From Lepidostoma basale (Eukaryota; Arthropoda; Insecta; Trichoptera; Lepidostomatidae): 64,000 bases of DNA. The notes under the pieces are model-generated. The model had not been told where the DNA came from. It searched no databases and saw nothing but the letters and a program-made list of their open reading frames with translations. The stretch spans positions 558,001-622,000 of the forward strand of contig JAHDVF020001237.1 in the NCBI GenBank assembly GCA_022606425.2. The letters are read 5' to 3'. The translations under genes were made by a program, and so were the position numbers. The stretch's first letter is position 1; each line of letters opens with the position of its first letter. Shown one piece after another: positions 1-12,150 of this stretch.

Positions 1-378
1 GAACTTAATGAGCGACTTTGTTCCCCCAGATAAAGGGAAGTTTTAAAAATACATTGGCATACTTTACTCAATTTGAGCATTTTTTTAACAATTATGCCCT
101 TGTCTTACCGAAGGTGCGATATGTCAAAACCGTCTTAATGGGCCTTTCATTATTTAATTCATAACACTGTTATTCGCACTGAATTCAGTTATTATATATG
201 CACTTATCAAATACAGATTCACCACATACGGCAGCCATGATTCTAATGTATTTTCAATACATTATATTCGTGACTGTGAATATATGTATTTGTTGATATG
301 GTATCGTTTTTTTTTTTAGGAGAAGGGAATCAATAAGTAGGTACAGGGCCTTATCCATTATTGAAAGCTGTTTGTTAC
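1..378. other. AT-rich unique DNA
   Basis: I see no gene or recognisable repeat here. The last ~17 bases (about 362-378) resemble the sequence just after the RTE-like fragment that follows and may be its decayed left target-site duplication. Confidence 0.4.
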
Positions 379-800
379 TGCTGATGCGTTAGCTGAATGT
401 GTGGCAAATCTGTATATGATAGAGTGACAAATGCAAGTATAAGAAGTGAATGTGGTGCGAATGAAAGTGTTATGAACAAAATAAGGAAAGGGTCATTAAG
501 ATGGTTTGGACACATGGAAAGAATGAGTGAAGACAAAATGGTAAAGAAGGTATATGTAAACGGCGTGAACGGAGCTAGAAATAGAGGAAGGCCGAGGAAA
601 ACGTGGCACGATCACATCAATCAAATTTCGAATGTCGGTCACGTGAGGAGTCGGAGAAATCGACGTGCGTGCATGACAAGATGTATGAATGTAAAGGACG
701 AGAGAGACGAGAGAAGTATGTCAGGACAAAACAGTGTGGCGTTCGATTATTTCTGCTTACCCCTCCGGGGAGACGGCGTGATGGTAAGTTAGTTAGTTAG
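379..800 (+). mobile_element. RTE-like LINE, 5'-truncated 3' end (family A)
   Basis: This is the C-terminal end of a non-LTR retrotransposon polyprotein. The reading frame contains LRWFGHMERM, then GRPRKTWHDHI and RRACMTRCM, the tail that follows the reverse transcriptase in insect RTE-like elements. The fragment ends in GGCGTGATGG followed by GTTAGTTAGTTAG, the short tandem 3' tail shared by the other copies in the window. The 5' part is missing and the end of the frame is shifted. Flanks AAAGCT(G/A)(T/C)TTGTTA(C/T)T at about 364 and 801 look like an eroded target duplication. The clade is inferred from tail type and protein similarity recalled from insect elements; it is not intact. Confidence 0.8.
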
Positions 801-943
801 AAAGCTACTTGTTATTAATCCTCGTAATTGGTACTCGTAATTTTAAGGATTTATCATTATACCTATTTAATATTTTTAAAAGAAGTATTTATTTGTTCAG
901 AGTTTAGTTATACGAGTATACACATATTATAGATATATATACA

Positions 944-980
944 CACCTGAGGATGGAGGTTACACCCGAAACATGTCGTG
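944..980 (+). ncRNA. Hammerhead-ribozyme-like motif
   Basis: Read 5' to 3': CAC (helix I), CTGAGGA at 947-953 (CUGANGA core), one extra T, a GGAGGT/ACCC stem-loop (helix II, with a bulge), GAAAC at 968-972, AT, GTC at 975-977 (putative cleavage triplet), then GTG at 978-980, which pairs with CAC. All core blocks are in the order of a type I hammerhead. The extra base between A9 and helix II is not canonical. Such motifs are known in terminal repeats of Penelope-like retroelements; activity here is not shown. Confidence 0.5.
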
Positions 981-1246
981 AAATAATATTTTTATTTTAT
1001 AAAAATATTTTATTTATTAAAGTGGAACATAAACAGCAGTGTTTTTTCAATTCCCATGATATTACACTGGAATTGCACAGTGTTTACGCCTCAGCCTTCA
1101 ATAAAGTCACAAAATAATGAATGAACAGTAGCATGATTATGAAATAACTTAATAGTCCATTGTTTTGGCCGAAACACTATGATACTTAATCATTTTATAA
1201 CTGTTAATGCAAAAGCTTTGTTTTATATCACAATTGTATTTATTGT

Positions 1247-1287
1247 ACGACAGCTGTTTCATCAACCAATGTTGACATCATCAGGTG
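1247..1287 (-). ncRNA. Hammerhead-ribozyme-like motif, best core in the window
   Basis: On the minus strand: CTGATGA (1284-1278) exactly matches the hammerhead core. It is followed by one extra T, helix II GTCAAC-ATTG-GTTGAT (five Watson-Crick pairs plus a G-T), GAAAC (1260-1256), loop AGCT and GTC (1251-1249). The AC...GT pairs around AGCT make the two-base-pair helix III typical of minimal hammerheads. Helix I can be drawn for only two pairs (AC with GT). It lies head-to-head with the motif at 944-980, about 270 bp away. Confidence 0.5.
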
Positions 1288-1299
1288 TTACAAAAAATT

Positions 1300-2336
1300 A
1301 TATTTGTAATAACAGTTATGAAATAATTTAGTTTAATAACACCCCGTGTAATTCAGAACTAATATTTTACAATTGAGATGTATTATCGTACGAGTACTTT
1401 AGTTACGAAAAAACGAATTTCACTTATATATTTATTTCAAGAATTGCATAATTAGTAAAGTCCGTCCACCTCGAATATGCTCATTGAAAATCTGATTAAT
1501 TTTACATCTTACTGAAAAATTCATCGTATCAAAATATTCTATAAAATATCGGATCTTAAGTGTCCGATACAGCCCTTATGACTAAATAATAATACTGTTA
1601 TGGTATCCTTCAGATGAGCTACTCGCGAAAACGACGCTAAACAAATTAACCTTGATTTTATTTTTATTATTAGCAATTTGTAAACATTATGCACTTTCCT
1701 GATGAAAGTACTCTTCCACTCCGGTGGGGCGCACTTTTATGGAGGCAGTAAAATTAAGTAGTCAGTAAAAAAACAACTACGCTCCTGACATACTGCTCCT
1801 TCAATTTGGATGTTGTAAATTTATTCGTACATTTCTCACGAAACGCTTTATCGTAAAGAAGGGAAATTGTAACTTTTATCGCCGATACCGAAACGATCTT
1901 ACCCTTTTATTATGGTTCCCTCTGACGAATCCCGTTCGGTGCTACCCCTGTTGTTCAATCCGGCGGGTAAATCCATTCTCACTGCAGCCGTTATTTCTCA
2001 AGCAATAAGTCTCAAATAAAGCCCGGAATTTGTGTGATTTGTATAACATTAAGACACAAAATGGAATAATATTTTAAAATATGAAATGTTCTTCCTTGTG
2101 TTGATAGTTAACGATAATCTTGTCTAGATCACTAACACAAAAATTACTTTTTATAATAGTATTTTTATTTTATTTTTACTATCAAGTTTTGAAAGGAAAA
2201 AATATGAAATTCATGGAATTAGATGGAAATAGATGTTAAAACTTTTGATTCAATCAAATTAAATTATTTTTTAATTTTTTAAATATTTTTTATAAGTACG
2301 TATACAAATACATATAATTTGTTGGAACATAGTTTT
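1300..2336. other. AT-rich unique DNA
   Basis: There is no supported gene or repeat. A moderately GC-richer patch at about 1860-2000 shows no coding signal that I can defend. Confidence 0.3.
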
Positions 2337-2470
2337 TGAGTAGTTTGATTATCTTTTGAAGATGGCATATTTTGTCCCGTTAAGACGTTATCAAAATGGC
2401 GTTTAAAATATTTAGATAGTGCCTTAGTAAGGTGAAATACTAGAGAATAGACGTTCATTTATGATGTTAT
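2337..2470. repeat. Fold-back repeat F1, degraded copy
   Basis: Left arm ends in a GCATATTTTGTCCCGTTAAGACGTTATC-like sequence, and the right arm has ATAGTGCCTTAGTAAGGTGAAATA. These are eroded versions of the F1 arm motif GCCTTAGCAAGGCGAAACATGTC seen cleanly near 42.3 and 61.5 kb. Confidence 0.35.
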
Positions 2471-3414
2471 TAATAATTATTTAACCTTTTAAATGCCGGG
2501 AGTTATTCATATGGCCGGACCGCGAGGGCCGGCAATTAAAAAAATATCAAAACCTATTTAATACATATATTTTGGAAATATGTTAAATGTGCATAGTAAA
2601 GACTTACTATATCCATGCTTCGTTTATGCCTTCATTTATTTAAAAAAATATATATATTCTCACAAGACGACAGGGTTGGCACATAACTTATCGTTCTAAA
2701 TGAAATCAAACACGTCAAATATGAATACGAATTTCAACTAACGGGGATTTCTGTAGTTCCCGGAAAAAAATATATATATACATATTTATAGCGCAAGCTT
2801 ATGACAACTGTCAGGCCTGCGTAGCGACGCATTTTCGTAGACCAATGAAGCTTTTTTTTAAATCAATGTACTATCAATATTTCTTGAAAATATTATGCAT
2901 CTTATTATTTTAACATGGTGGCAAGAGATGTAACTATAGATTTAAACTATTAGATTATTTAAAACAGTCAAACTTATATTAAAAGGCTAGATATTAAGTG
3001 TTAAAGTACCCCGTCTGTAGACGTCAATTTTGTATGGTCTGGCTCCCGTGCACGAAATTATATACCGTCTATAGACGGTTGCGACATAGAACCAGTTAAT
3101 ATGGAATGTTTCATCATTGTTCAAGAGACACAAAATGAATAATTTAAGTTTAAAATTTTATTTTTGATATCCTTGTTTCTCATGTCTAACTATTATATAA
3201 AGTTTGCAAAAATATATTTATTTAAGTTTGTTTGGTTTGATATTGCTCATAACAAATACACCGGGTCAAATAGTGGTTTATTTGAAAAATAAAACGTGGT
3301 ATCAAATTTAATAAAGGTTGAATATTCAAACAACCTTTCGTGTATTCGATAAAATGCTAATTTTTCGATATTAAACGTGTCATTATCGATGCGATATAAT
3401 TACGGATAGCGCTG
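2471..3414. other. AT-rich DNA with paired short palindromes
   Basis: I see no gene. Two related palindromes, CCGTCTGTAGACG (about 3010) and CCGTCTATAGACGG (about 3064), lie ~55 bp apart, and a small GC-rich palindromic patch (CCGGACCGCGAGGGCCGG) is at about 2515-2532. Confidence 0.35.
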
Positions 3415-3720
3415 TAACGATCAGTGTTTTCCTTTTATCCGGTGGTCCGCCACGTAAATGATGCGTACATAACCGTTTATTTTAATGATCCCACCGCCAT
3501 CGGCCTCCTATAGAAACTGTCCTGCATTCGTACCTACTGACGCGAAATAGGGCTGTCGCGTGAAGGGTAAATTTTCCGCTACGGCCATCGCTCTAATTGG
3601 CTCACTCGAACACAAAGCTGGACGCAGCAGGTACCGAGGGCGGCATCGAGTCACTATAAGTCGCCATTAGTTACATGCAATATTACTCTACCGTCACTGG
3701 CCGGACCTAGTGATGGTGAA
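3415..3720. other. GC-richer unique island, possible conserved noncoding element
   Basis: The base composition rises clearly above the surroundings and no repeat from elsewhere in the window matches. No long open frame or splice pair supports an exon. A regulatory role is only a guess from composition. Confidence 0.25.
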
Positions 3721-3869
3721 TGCAGATATTTCCATATTTTCCTTAAAATTCAATTACCTGACTGCCATTTTTCTCGCAATAAATAATTCGAACGGAATTG
3801 TTCTAAATATTTTGAATGCAAACTTTTGTTATCTATAATATAAGTTTTATGATGTTTTTTTGGGTAATT

Positions 3870-3965
3870 ACAAATGAATACGACTGTTTTCTAGAAGTTT
3901 ATTATATTTTATGGAAATGACATATTTCGCCTTGTTAAGCTATAATTACACAGAAATAATATAAT
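3870..3965. repeat. Fold-back repeat F1, half copy
   Basis: It holds TTTTCTAGAAG followed by TATTATATTTTATGG and ACATATTTCGCCTTG, the left arm of F1 only. The right arm is absent. Confidence 0.45.
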
Positions 3966-6900
3966 TGTTCCGAAATTCAAATGCCTTGTCTCTCATTTAG
4001 GGATATGCATTATACATAATTATGTATTTAATTTAGATTAGATATCACAATATATTGATTTTCTCGCTTTTGAAATAAAACTTTACAACGGGATATGATT
4101 AATTATGACTTCTATTTAAATAAATAAAAACATCATAATTCTTAACCCATACAAACATGTATCTAAAATAATAATAGGTAATTCTAACAATAAATATAAA
4201 ATGTTTATGATTATACAAAATTGTTTAATTAAGCACGGATTTTCACAGTGAGATTAAAACTTTCATGTAATATCATTAAAAACTATAACTCATATTTTAA
4301 CAGATAATTAGGTAAAAATAGTATATTTTACTAAACAATTCATTTTGTAAAAGCTTCGCCAATATTTACTTAACAAACCTTTTTTATGGTGCAATTTTAC
4401 TCCCTTTTTTTCATTCCTAAAATGATTTCTTGACCATTAAACATTTGAAAAGAGTAAACAAAATAATAAAAATGTTATAGTATATAAAAGTATTCCATTG
4501 TGTTTCAACAAAATTGATACTAATAATGATAAATATATCATTTCCTTTCATCCTAATGGAAAATCGTAAAATATATACGATAGTGCTTTTTTTCTCTCGT
4601 GCCCTCACTAGTGGGATAAGGTAATCATAATTTATGGATGTGTGGTTAATTGGGGCATTGAAAAATGAATTTTTACACCGTCCTTTCATCAGTCCCGCGC
4701 CTGTCAGGGAATAAAAAGCAAGAGATAACCTTGGTCGCCATTTTTCTGGTTCACAGCAATCCAATGTCCTGGAAATTGTGCACCCACCCGCGTCCTAACT
4801 TTTAATCCATATTAAGCGGGAAATTTGAATGTTGTCATGCCGTCATTATGTAGGACAAACGACATTTAAAAAAAATCTGATAAACTCGCATTATGTATCG
4901 GACGTTTATCAGATTACTAAATAATATAATATCGATACAAATGGTTTCATTTAATACTAGTTACTAGTTACTGAACTTTCAAAATACCAATCTATTCTCC
5001 TTCTGATTTATGGACACTGGAAAAAATATTTTTTGCCAAGATATAAGAATAATTTTATTTTCGTTCCAAACAAGAAATTACATCGTACATCATGTTACAT
5101 TACTCTCCGGTAACATGTATAGTTATGCGGAAACCTTCTTCAATAACTTAAATTTTACCTTTGAAAGCAATATTAGTGTTTACGATATCATAAATTCGGT
5201 AAAAGGCTTTTTACGTGGAGGTTTCTAGTTTCTACGTACGAATAGGGCGAAAATTTATTAGGCAGAAACCCCCTGAATTTACTTGCCAATTCGTTGGAAA
5301 TTAAATTACGTTCTCCATATTTGTTTTCTACGACTTTCAATACATAATTATGCGGGTGTGAAATATTGAATGGTTTAATATTAGAAAACATCTGTTTTCC
5401 AAAACTATATATGTAAAAAAAATTGCATTTGCAATAATGCCATCGCAAAGCCAATTTCTTAAAAATATATAAAGATTGTTTAATTTATTTAAGTTATTAT
5501 ATTTAAAACTGAAAACTACATGAAATGCTTATAGGTTATTTATGAAGCTGCCAATCTACGACTCAAAAATTATCTTCGTCAGGGAGACTCAAAAATTAAC
5601 TTCTCTTACCTTGGAGAATCTCAGCCAAATAACGGTTTTATCTAATATTCCTAAAAATATATTTGTATATTGGTATCATACTATAGTTTTACTCTTTGTA
5701 TATTGTACATCCTTTGAATATGGTGACGATTCGGTATATATTATTGAAATTTTCATTTCATTTGCCCTTTTTTTTAAATTCTATCATAAGTATTTTGTAA
5801 TGTTTAAATCTCAAATACTGTTTTACCCATATATACGAGTAAGTTGTGATAGCTCTGGGAAACGTGTATCATATACAAATTAAAACATACAAAAATCCAA
5901 ATAAAATACTTCATTATGATATCAAATGAACTTTGACAGTGATGAGACATGACTAGACTGGAAAATGTTTTTTGCTTTCAATTTGCGTGTGAGATATTCA
6001 GGGCAGAGCTGATAAGTCAAAATGAGGAGACTTGACAGCGATAGATAGCTATTTATAGCGGATCTGGAAAGAGAAGGCAACTGCGCGAGATGAGGGCAGA
6101 TTTTTCATCAAAATTTTGGTATTACATTATTCTGCATACTTTTCACTGTACGGCGTAAATCAAGTTTGTATAAATGAAAAAAAGATGATTCAATGAAAAA
6201 ATGATTTTAAAGCCAAAAAGTGTGTCATGTGATTTAACAATTTCATAAAAAGTACATAAAATAATGTACATTGTATTTTTCTCCCCTGAATAGTTGTGGT
6301 GAATTTTATAGTTTTGATATTTTCCACAACTTGCAAGAATTTTAAATTTTATTTCTATAAAAAAACATTAACTTATTCATAACCTAGCCATCTCCGAAAT
6401 ATAATACATCAAAACATTTCCTTGCATAAACCGTAATGATATTAACCTTTCCTGTTATTTAATAAATTTTGTTTTAAAAAAATATATAAAAAAATAGATT
6501 ATCTATAAATAGGTTAATAAAACAGCCAGAAGGATCCAACTTTTTTTCTTCCTTTTGAGGATATTTCATTCTCCACATATACTAACATCCAAATGGGTTA
6601 TAGAATTATAGGATTATTAAATTATATCCTATATTTAATCAAAACGTAATCGGTTTCAAATACTGTATGCAAACAATGGTAGAAATAAACGTATATTTAT
6701 GAAACAGAGTGCAGATATAATGGAGAATCCCAATAATAATGCATGTTCACTTAAAAATATCGTATTCTCAATTTGTGTTTTTAAATACCACATGTATACT
6801 TCAACTTTTTATAAATCGATTTCGATACTACCGTATATTCTTCAAGGAAATTTCCAGTCATTATTTCGTTAATCGTTCGTCATAATTATTTGACAACAAA

Positions 6901-8594
6901 TAAAATATGTAAATGTATAACAAATGCGAAGTCGTCAAATTATTAAGTACTGGTTGTATATCTTTAGAAATGTTTAGTTAAAATATTTTCTTTTCATATG
7001 TTAAAGAAGCATAATGTTCACATATCGCCATCTAGCAGGTGACACCGTGTTATTACGTTCCGTGCGCTCGCCGGCTAACATACGAGTATTCAAAATTTAA
7101 TCCAACTTTCTTTGCATTGTATTTGTTTGTCGAATATTGCTAATATCTTCACGTGCTTTCAACTTATACGCCTTTATAATTTGATTTTCGTTTTACCATA
7201 AGTACAAAAATCTTAGTAACGAGTTCATTGTGATATGAAATAAAATAAAACATAATTTCGTTTTTCCTTGTGTTTAGACCTTTCTTTATGACTTAATATT
7301 ATATAAGGAGAAAGCCTTTTGATTCCTTACCTCACGAAACAGCTCCACAGTATTTGTAATGTATATGTTTCTTTAATCTTATTTTTACCCTGAAAAACGC
7401 TTGCCATCTCCAGAGTACTGAAGCATTCTTTGATATGTCTCATCTCACCCGTTAAGCCTCTCATATTCGAAACGTGTTTCCTCGAACATTTAAATTTCCA
7501 TTCTTTATTTCTTGTTTCACCAACGATATTACAGTTTGATTCAAATTTAAACTTCGTTTTTTCTTCGAATTTCACTGAAGGAAACGAACGATGGATATAG
7601 TTATGTTATACATTTGCTGAGATTTTTCTCCTCACAAACCAGTTCATAAAACTAAATCATAAATTGAACCGACGCGACGCGATGTTCAGACAGAGAATCC
7701 GGAGTTTATAAAAAAAAGTAATATATTTCATGAAACACGTGCAACCCCATTTTTTAGATTATTTTAATTTAAAAGATCACATAACATTATTTCAGAAAGT
7801 TCTATAAACGAGCAAGATTTTCGACGTATAAGTGCTTAAATTTGACTTCTGTTGTATCAATTTTCCGATAATACGCGCGCACGCTTTCAAAATAAAATAT
7901 TAAAATCAAATTCTCAAACTTTCCTCGTGTAGTGGGTTGTTTTCTTTGGGAGCGCTCCCAAAGTGGAGGTTTCCCGACGCTAAGAGCTTCCTCAGAACAC
8001 ATCATCTCATTGAAATATTCTTATGATGGCGAATTTTGATCGTCCGATTTTACGGGCGTCAATTTCTCCCCGCTGCCGCATAAAGTCGGACCTCGCGCCA
8101 TAAGATGCGAAGACTTGGTATTTTCAATTTCAGTCGGATTATGTGTTTTCAATATTTATGCAGAGCGCTGTTGGGAATTTTTATTCTCTCGCATTTTACA
8201 AATTGTCTGGAATTTGAAATTCTCTCATAGACCACGTGATTCTACGTTATTCCACCTTTATTTTGTGTTGGGCTTCGTTTGTTTGTTTACAGGTAATACT
8301 GACGTTTATTATAAAATATTACCGTATTTTCTTCAGTTAATGACGTAGGAATATAATGCACGATCCAGATGAAATAGTATAAAACATTCAACATTGCCAT
8401 ATAAATATTTTACAAATGTGCTTTCATTTAAATCAAAGTGTTTTATACATTTTTTTCAATATGTTATATCTCTATTAAAAAAACAAACTGAAAAGCACGA
8501 AATCTAAATTGCATCGATATAAATATATTTAGATATACTCGTGGATATTTCTTTGGTAGATAGCTATTAAAGAGTAATGGACGATAAAATGGAT
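3966..8594. other. AT-rich unique DNA, no gene seen
   Basis: This 4.6-kb stretch holds only short chance open frames with AT-driven composition. A GC-richer patch at about 7950-8110 has no coding support. The phrase CGCCATCTAGCAGGTG near 7027 resembles a motif often found in insect repeats but cannot be assigned. Confidence 0.4.
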
Positions 8595-8715
8595 GGATGA
8601 GGGTGATATACATGAGGGTTGGCACTAGAACTCCATTGTGTACTGCCATCTTTGCTTCTGTGGATATATTTCTATTTGCAGTAATGACTTTGAGTGCATT
8701 TGAAAATTTGAATAC
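8595..8715 (-). mobile_element. RTE-like LINE fragment (family A, internal)
   Basis: On the minus strand the frame reads NALKVITANRN then AKMAVHNGVLVPTLMY, matching the region just upstream of the YGSEAW motif in the long copy at 63.5 kb. Both ends are lost, so this is a short decayed fragment. Confidence 0.6.
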
Positions 8716-9718
8716 GGATATAGGTACATGATAAATAATAAAATGTATTATTAAGGCCCTTAGAGAAATAACAAACAATAACAAACGTGGGTCAAATTGA
8801 TTTTATTGACTAAAAAACCGGCGAAATTAATGTACACTAGTAAGAAAAACCCTTACTCCAAAAAGGCAAAAATGTTGCAAATCATTATTACGTTGAAACC
8901 ATAAAATTGATATTTTTATTATTGTATTTGAAACCATAAAATAAGTAAATTTATTTAATCTGAACGAGTTTTTTTTTCATGATCGGATTTTCAATTTTCA
9001 TTCAATGTCAACAGCAAATACATCATATTTTTTGTGTGGTTGACGCTTTTATGTACGGTGAAGTTTGACACGATTTTTTGTTTTTCTTTTTAGGGCTATA
9101 TTGAGTTGTACACAGCATATAAGCATGTTATAGCTTTGTATGATGCATGCATGTTAAATATATAAAATATTCTGATGACATATATTACAATGAATATGCT
9201 GTGTTAAAACAAACAAGTAACATGATTTTACTTGACGCGTGATATATACTAGCTGAATATTTTCTTTGAATGTATAATGTATGAGTCGTACAAAATAGGA
9301 GTATAGAAAATAACAGCTCGCCTTATAGGGAAGCGCGGGGCTGATGTATGAGCACGGTGCATTCAAAGACATCTTATTTCGAGAGAAAATGTCAATTGCC
9401 CACGTAACAACCAAACGGCACGAAACGCTGGCGTTCTATTTGATTTCAATAGCACGTTCAATGAAGAAGGAGCGACGGCCATTCAGGTGCGCACACGACA
9501 TAGCCGTACCTGGCTGGGTGGCTGTTCATCACAAGTGCGAAGATATACGAGTACGAGGCAGCCGGAAATTCAAAGAGAGCAAGTCTCCATTTTGCTAAAT
9601 ATTACAAACATATGTATGAATGTTTTCATCTGTCAAAACTTTCTGGTTATGTTTACTTGTTATAACTTCGCGCTTTCACTTTATAAACTCACTCTTTCAC
9701 CACACTTTAAGATTATAG
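8716..9718. other. Unique DNA with a moderately GC-rich patch
   Basis: No repeat is recognised. The patch at 9340-9600 has an 84-codon open frame without similarity that I recognise and without convincing splice sites; it may be noncoding. Confidence 0.3.
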
Positions 9719-9995
9719 GCCGTGCCACACTGTTTGAAACAAGCTCTCCACAGGGGTGACCTTGGTGGAGAGCTGTGGAGCCCACGGTTGGTATAGCGTC
9801 CACATACTGTTGTAAACAAGCTCCCCACACGTGGAATGCGTATTCAAACGGTGGATCCACACGCATACTATGCGCGTCCGTCCACAAAGTTTGTTGAAGG
9901 TCAAAAGAATTTTGGTTTCAAACAAGTGTCTACACAGTTTTGAGCCGCCGGTGGAGACCGGTGTGGAAAGCTTGTTTAAAACAGTGTGGCACGGC
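9719..9995. mobile_element. Non-autonomous DNA transposon (MITE) with terminal inverted repeats
   Basis: The left end GCCGTGCCACACTGTTT is repeated inverted at the right end (AAACAGTGTGGCACGGC), and both are followed inward by AACAAGCT(C/T)TCCACA. The TIRs are at least 33 bp with a few mismatches. A further copy of the subterminal AAACAAGCTCCCCACAC lies inside at about 9813. There is no transposase frame. The target duplication is unclear, so I do not assign a superfamily. Confidence 0.75.
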
Positions 9996-10049
9996 TTTAA
10001 ATAACAAGACATATATTTCAAAAATCATTTTTTTTATTCGATTATCGAT

Positions 10050-10712
10050 TTCTCTCAAAAAAACAAAATGTATGACATTTTACAAAACACCCAAAACATT
10101 TAACCTGGTTATAGAATATCAACCCATAGAACAGATCAGGACCTTCAAGTATCTAGGCATAGACCTGGTGGGAGGACCTGATCTGCGGGAAGAAACACAA
10201 GCCAAAGTAAACAAGGCTGCTGCAATCTTTGGCGCTCTAAAATCCACAATATGTAAATACAAAGACATGCCCATTAAGAGTAAGATAAGAATCTATAAGG
10301 CATGCGTAAGACCAGTGATAAAATATGGCGTCGAAGCAAGGGCAGACACGGTAAGGACCAAACAAGTTCTGAGGACTTCCGAGATGAAGACACTGAGGAC
10401 GATAGCAGGCAAGACGCTGAGAGATCGCGTGAGGAACACCAGAATAAGAGAGATACGTGAGGTTAAGGATATTATAAGATGGAGCAGACAGCGAAAAAGG
10501 AACTGGTACGGGCATGTCCAAAGAATAGACACCACAAGACTCCCCTATATTGCACTACATAATCAACCTCATGAGACTCGTCCTCGTGGAAGACCTCCTA
10601 AAAGATAGAAGGACAGCTGGGAGTCTACCTCACAGGAGGAGCAACACTCTCGAGAATATACCACATAGGTCTACAACAAGGAAGAAGAAGAAGAAGAAGA
10701 AGAAGAAGATTT
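10050..10712 (+). mobile_element. Second LINE family (family B), 3' end with (GAA)n tail
   Basis: An almost continuous frame encodes the end of a non-LTR retrotransposon polyprotein: KTKCMTF, FKYLGIDL, a YKACVRPVIKYGVEA block, GKTLRDRVRN, DIIRWSRQRKRNWYGHVQRI and finally RPRGRPPKR. The frame slips at the GRPPKR point, and the DNA then runs into (GAA)n at 10681-10710. It is distinct from family A in sequence and in tail. It lies directly beside the MITE ending at 9995. Clade is not assigned. Confidence 0.75.
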
Positions 10713-11689
10713 CTTATTATAATTATATAAGATAAGTGAGAAATTAACATTTCGTGTTACATTCATTTTTGTGTCCGCGCAAGTTTGTTCAAAAAAAAAT
10801 AAACAAAAAAAGTTTTAATCACACTCAAAAGCTAAAAAAAATATTGAAAACGTGTATAAATTACAATCGCATATTTGTAACGATGAGTACAAAATATTCC
10901 CTAGAAATGAAATTGTACGATAAATGCATTATAACCAATATACTTCATTTATAAACACAGTGATATTGGCATAAATAAATACCAATCCATCTTTAATTTG
11001 ATCTTCCTCATAATATTTATATGATGGAAATTTTTATAAACGAATTTGGGTCTAAAAATAAAATACTGCCATATAAGGACCAATTATCCACGTTGATGCG
11101 CGAGCCTCTGTTGAATAGTGGCTCGAGTGTGGTTTCTCTATCGGCCGGTCGATTTATCATCGGCCCTTGACAATGTGAGGGGAGAGGTTAGATTTTTCAA
11201 GAAGCTATAAACAAGATGACAAGCAAGTTTCGTGGTGACCAAACAACGTGATTCTCGTGAAAGATAATACCTTAATGTAATTATTGGGAAAGGTACATAC
11301 ATCTACATGGTTATTCAGTGACCCAAAGAAAATGTGTTTTGTAAACATACCTTATAAAGATAACATTTTAAAAACGATGACGCATTTATTCAAGTACAGA
11401 CATACTTATACATGAAATGTATTATCACAATAGTTGATAATTTCTTGATCATTGACGATTCTTTGCATCTAATATTTACATGTTTATTCTGTTTTGTAAA
11501 CAGTGAAACTAAGAATGAAAGTATTCTAGGTACACTTACATAATTATAATATTTAAAATATTTCAATTTCTAGCAATGACTAGTTGGTACTCGTACTAAA
11601 TTGAATAATATTGTAAATACTCGTAAGTCAATCAACATAAGCAACGAACATAATTAGTATTATTTTATGAGATTCTTAAAAGATAATTA
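10713..11689. other. AT-rich unique DNA
   Basis: No gene or repeat is supported. A small GC-richer patch lies at about 11095-11190. Confidence 0.3.
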
Positions 11690-11885
11690 ATACGATTGAG
11701 AACGTCCGTTTTCTAGAAGTTTTAATATAATTTGTGGGAATCACATATTTCACATGTCTATGGCATTATCAAATGTGCATTTAGTCAGGCGAAACATGTT
11801 ATTCCCATTAATTATAATAAAACTTCTAGAAAACAAACGTTTTTATTCGTATTAATTATGAAATATGGATTTATTGTTTCTTGAA
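11690..11885. repeat. Fold-back repeat F1 (copy 1 of a pair)
   Basis: Inverted arms carry CGTTTTCTAGAAGTTTTA on the left and AAAACTTCTAGAAAACAAACG on the right. The middle has GCATTATCAAATG and GGCGAAACATGTTATTCCC. Its right end runs straight into a second copy. Confidence 0.65.
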
Positions 11886-12150
11886 CAATGATGTAAAACT
11901 CCATATTGAATTATTAATATTAATTTAAAAACGATAGTTTTCAAGGAGTTTTAGTATTATACGAGTATTTATGCATGACATGTTTCGCCCTTCTAAGGCA
12001 TTATCAAATATTTGGTAATGCCTTAGAAAGGCGAAACATATCATACACAAATATTATAATATAATAATAAAACTCCTTAAAAACTATCGTTTTTTCACAC
12101 ATAATAATGAAATATGGAGTTTTACATCATTGTTCAAGAATCAATGAATA
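11880..12150. repeat. Fold-back repeat F1 (copy 2 of a pair)
   Basis: The outer ends are TCTTGAACAATGATGTAAAAC and its reverse complement near 12140. The inner arms hold GCCCTTCTAAGGC and GCCTTAGAAAGGCGAAACATA. On the right arm this forms the stem-loop plus GAAAC layout of the hammerhead-like motif, with an eroded core (TTGGTAA). Arms are about 120 bp. Confidence 0.7.

Noticed and set aside
2480..3100. Possible piggyBac-type element (TTAACC...TTAA)
   Set aside because: The TTAA tetramers are expected by chance in this AT-rich DNA, and the two ends do not form inverted repeats.
8115..8348. Hydrophobic 77-codon frame as a small membrane protein gene
   Set aside because: Phe/Leu/Ile-rich frames are expected from T-rich DNA; there is no supporting signal.
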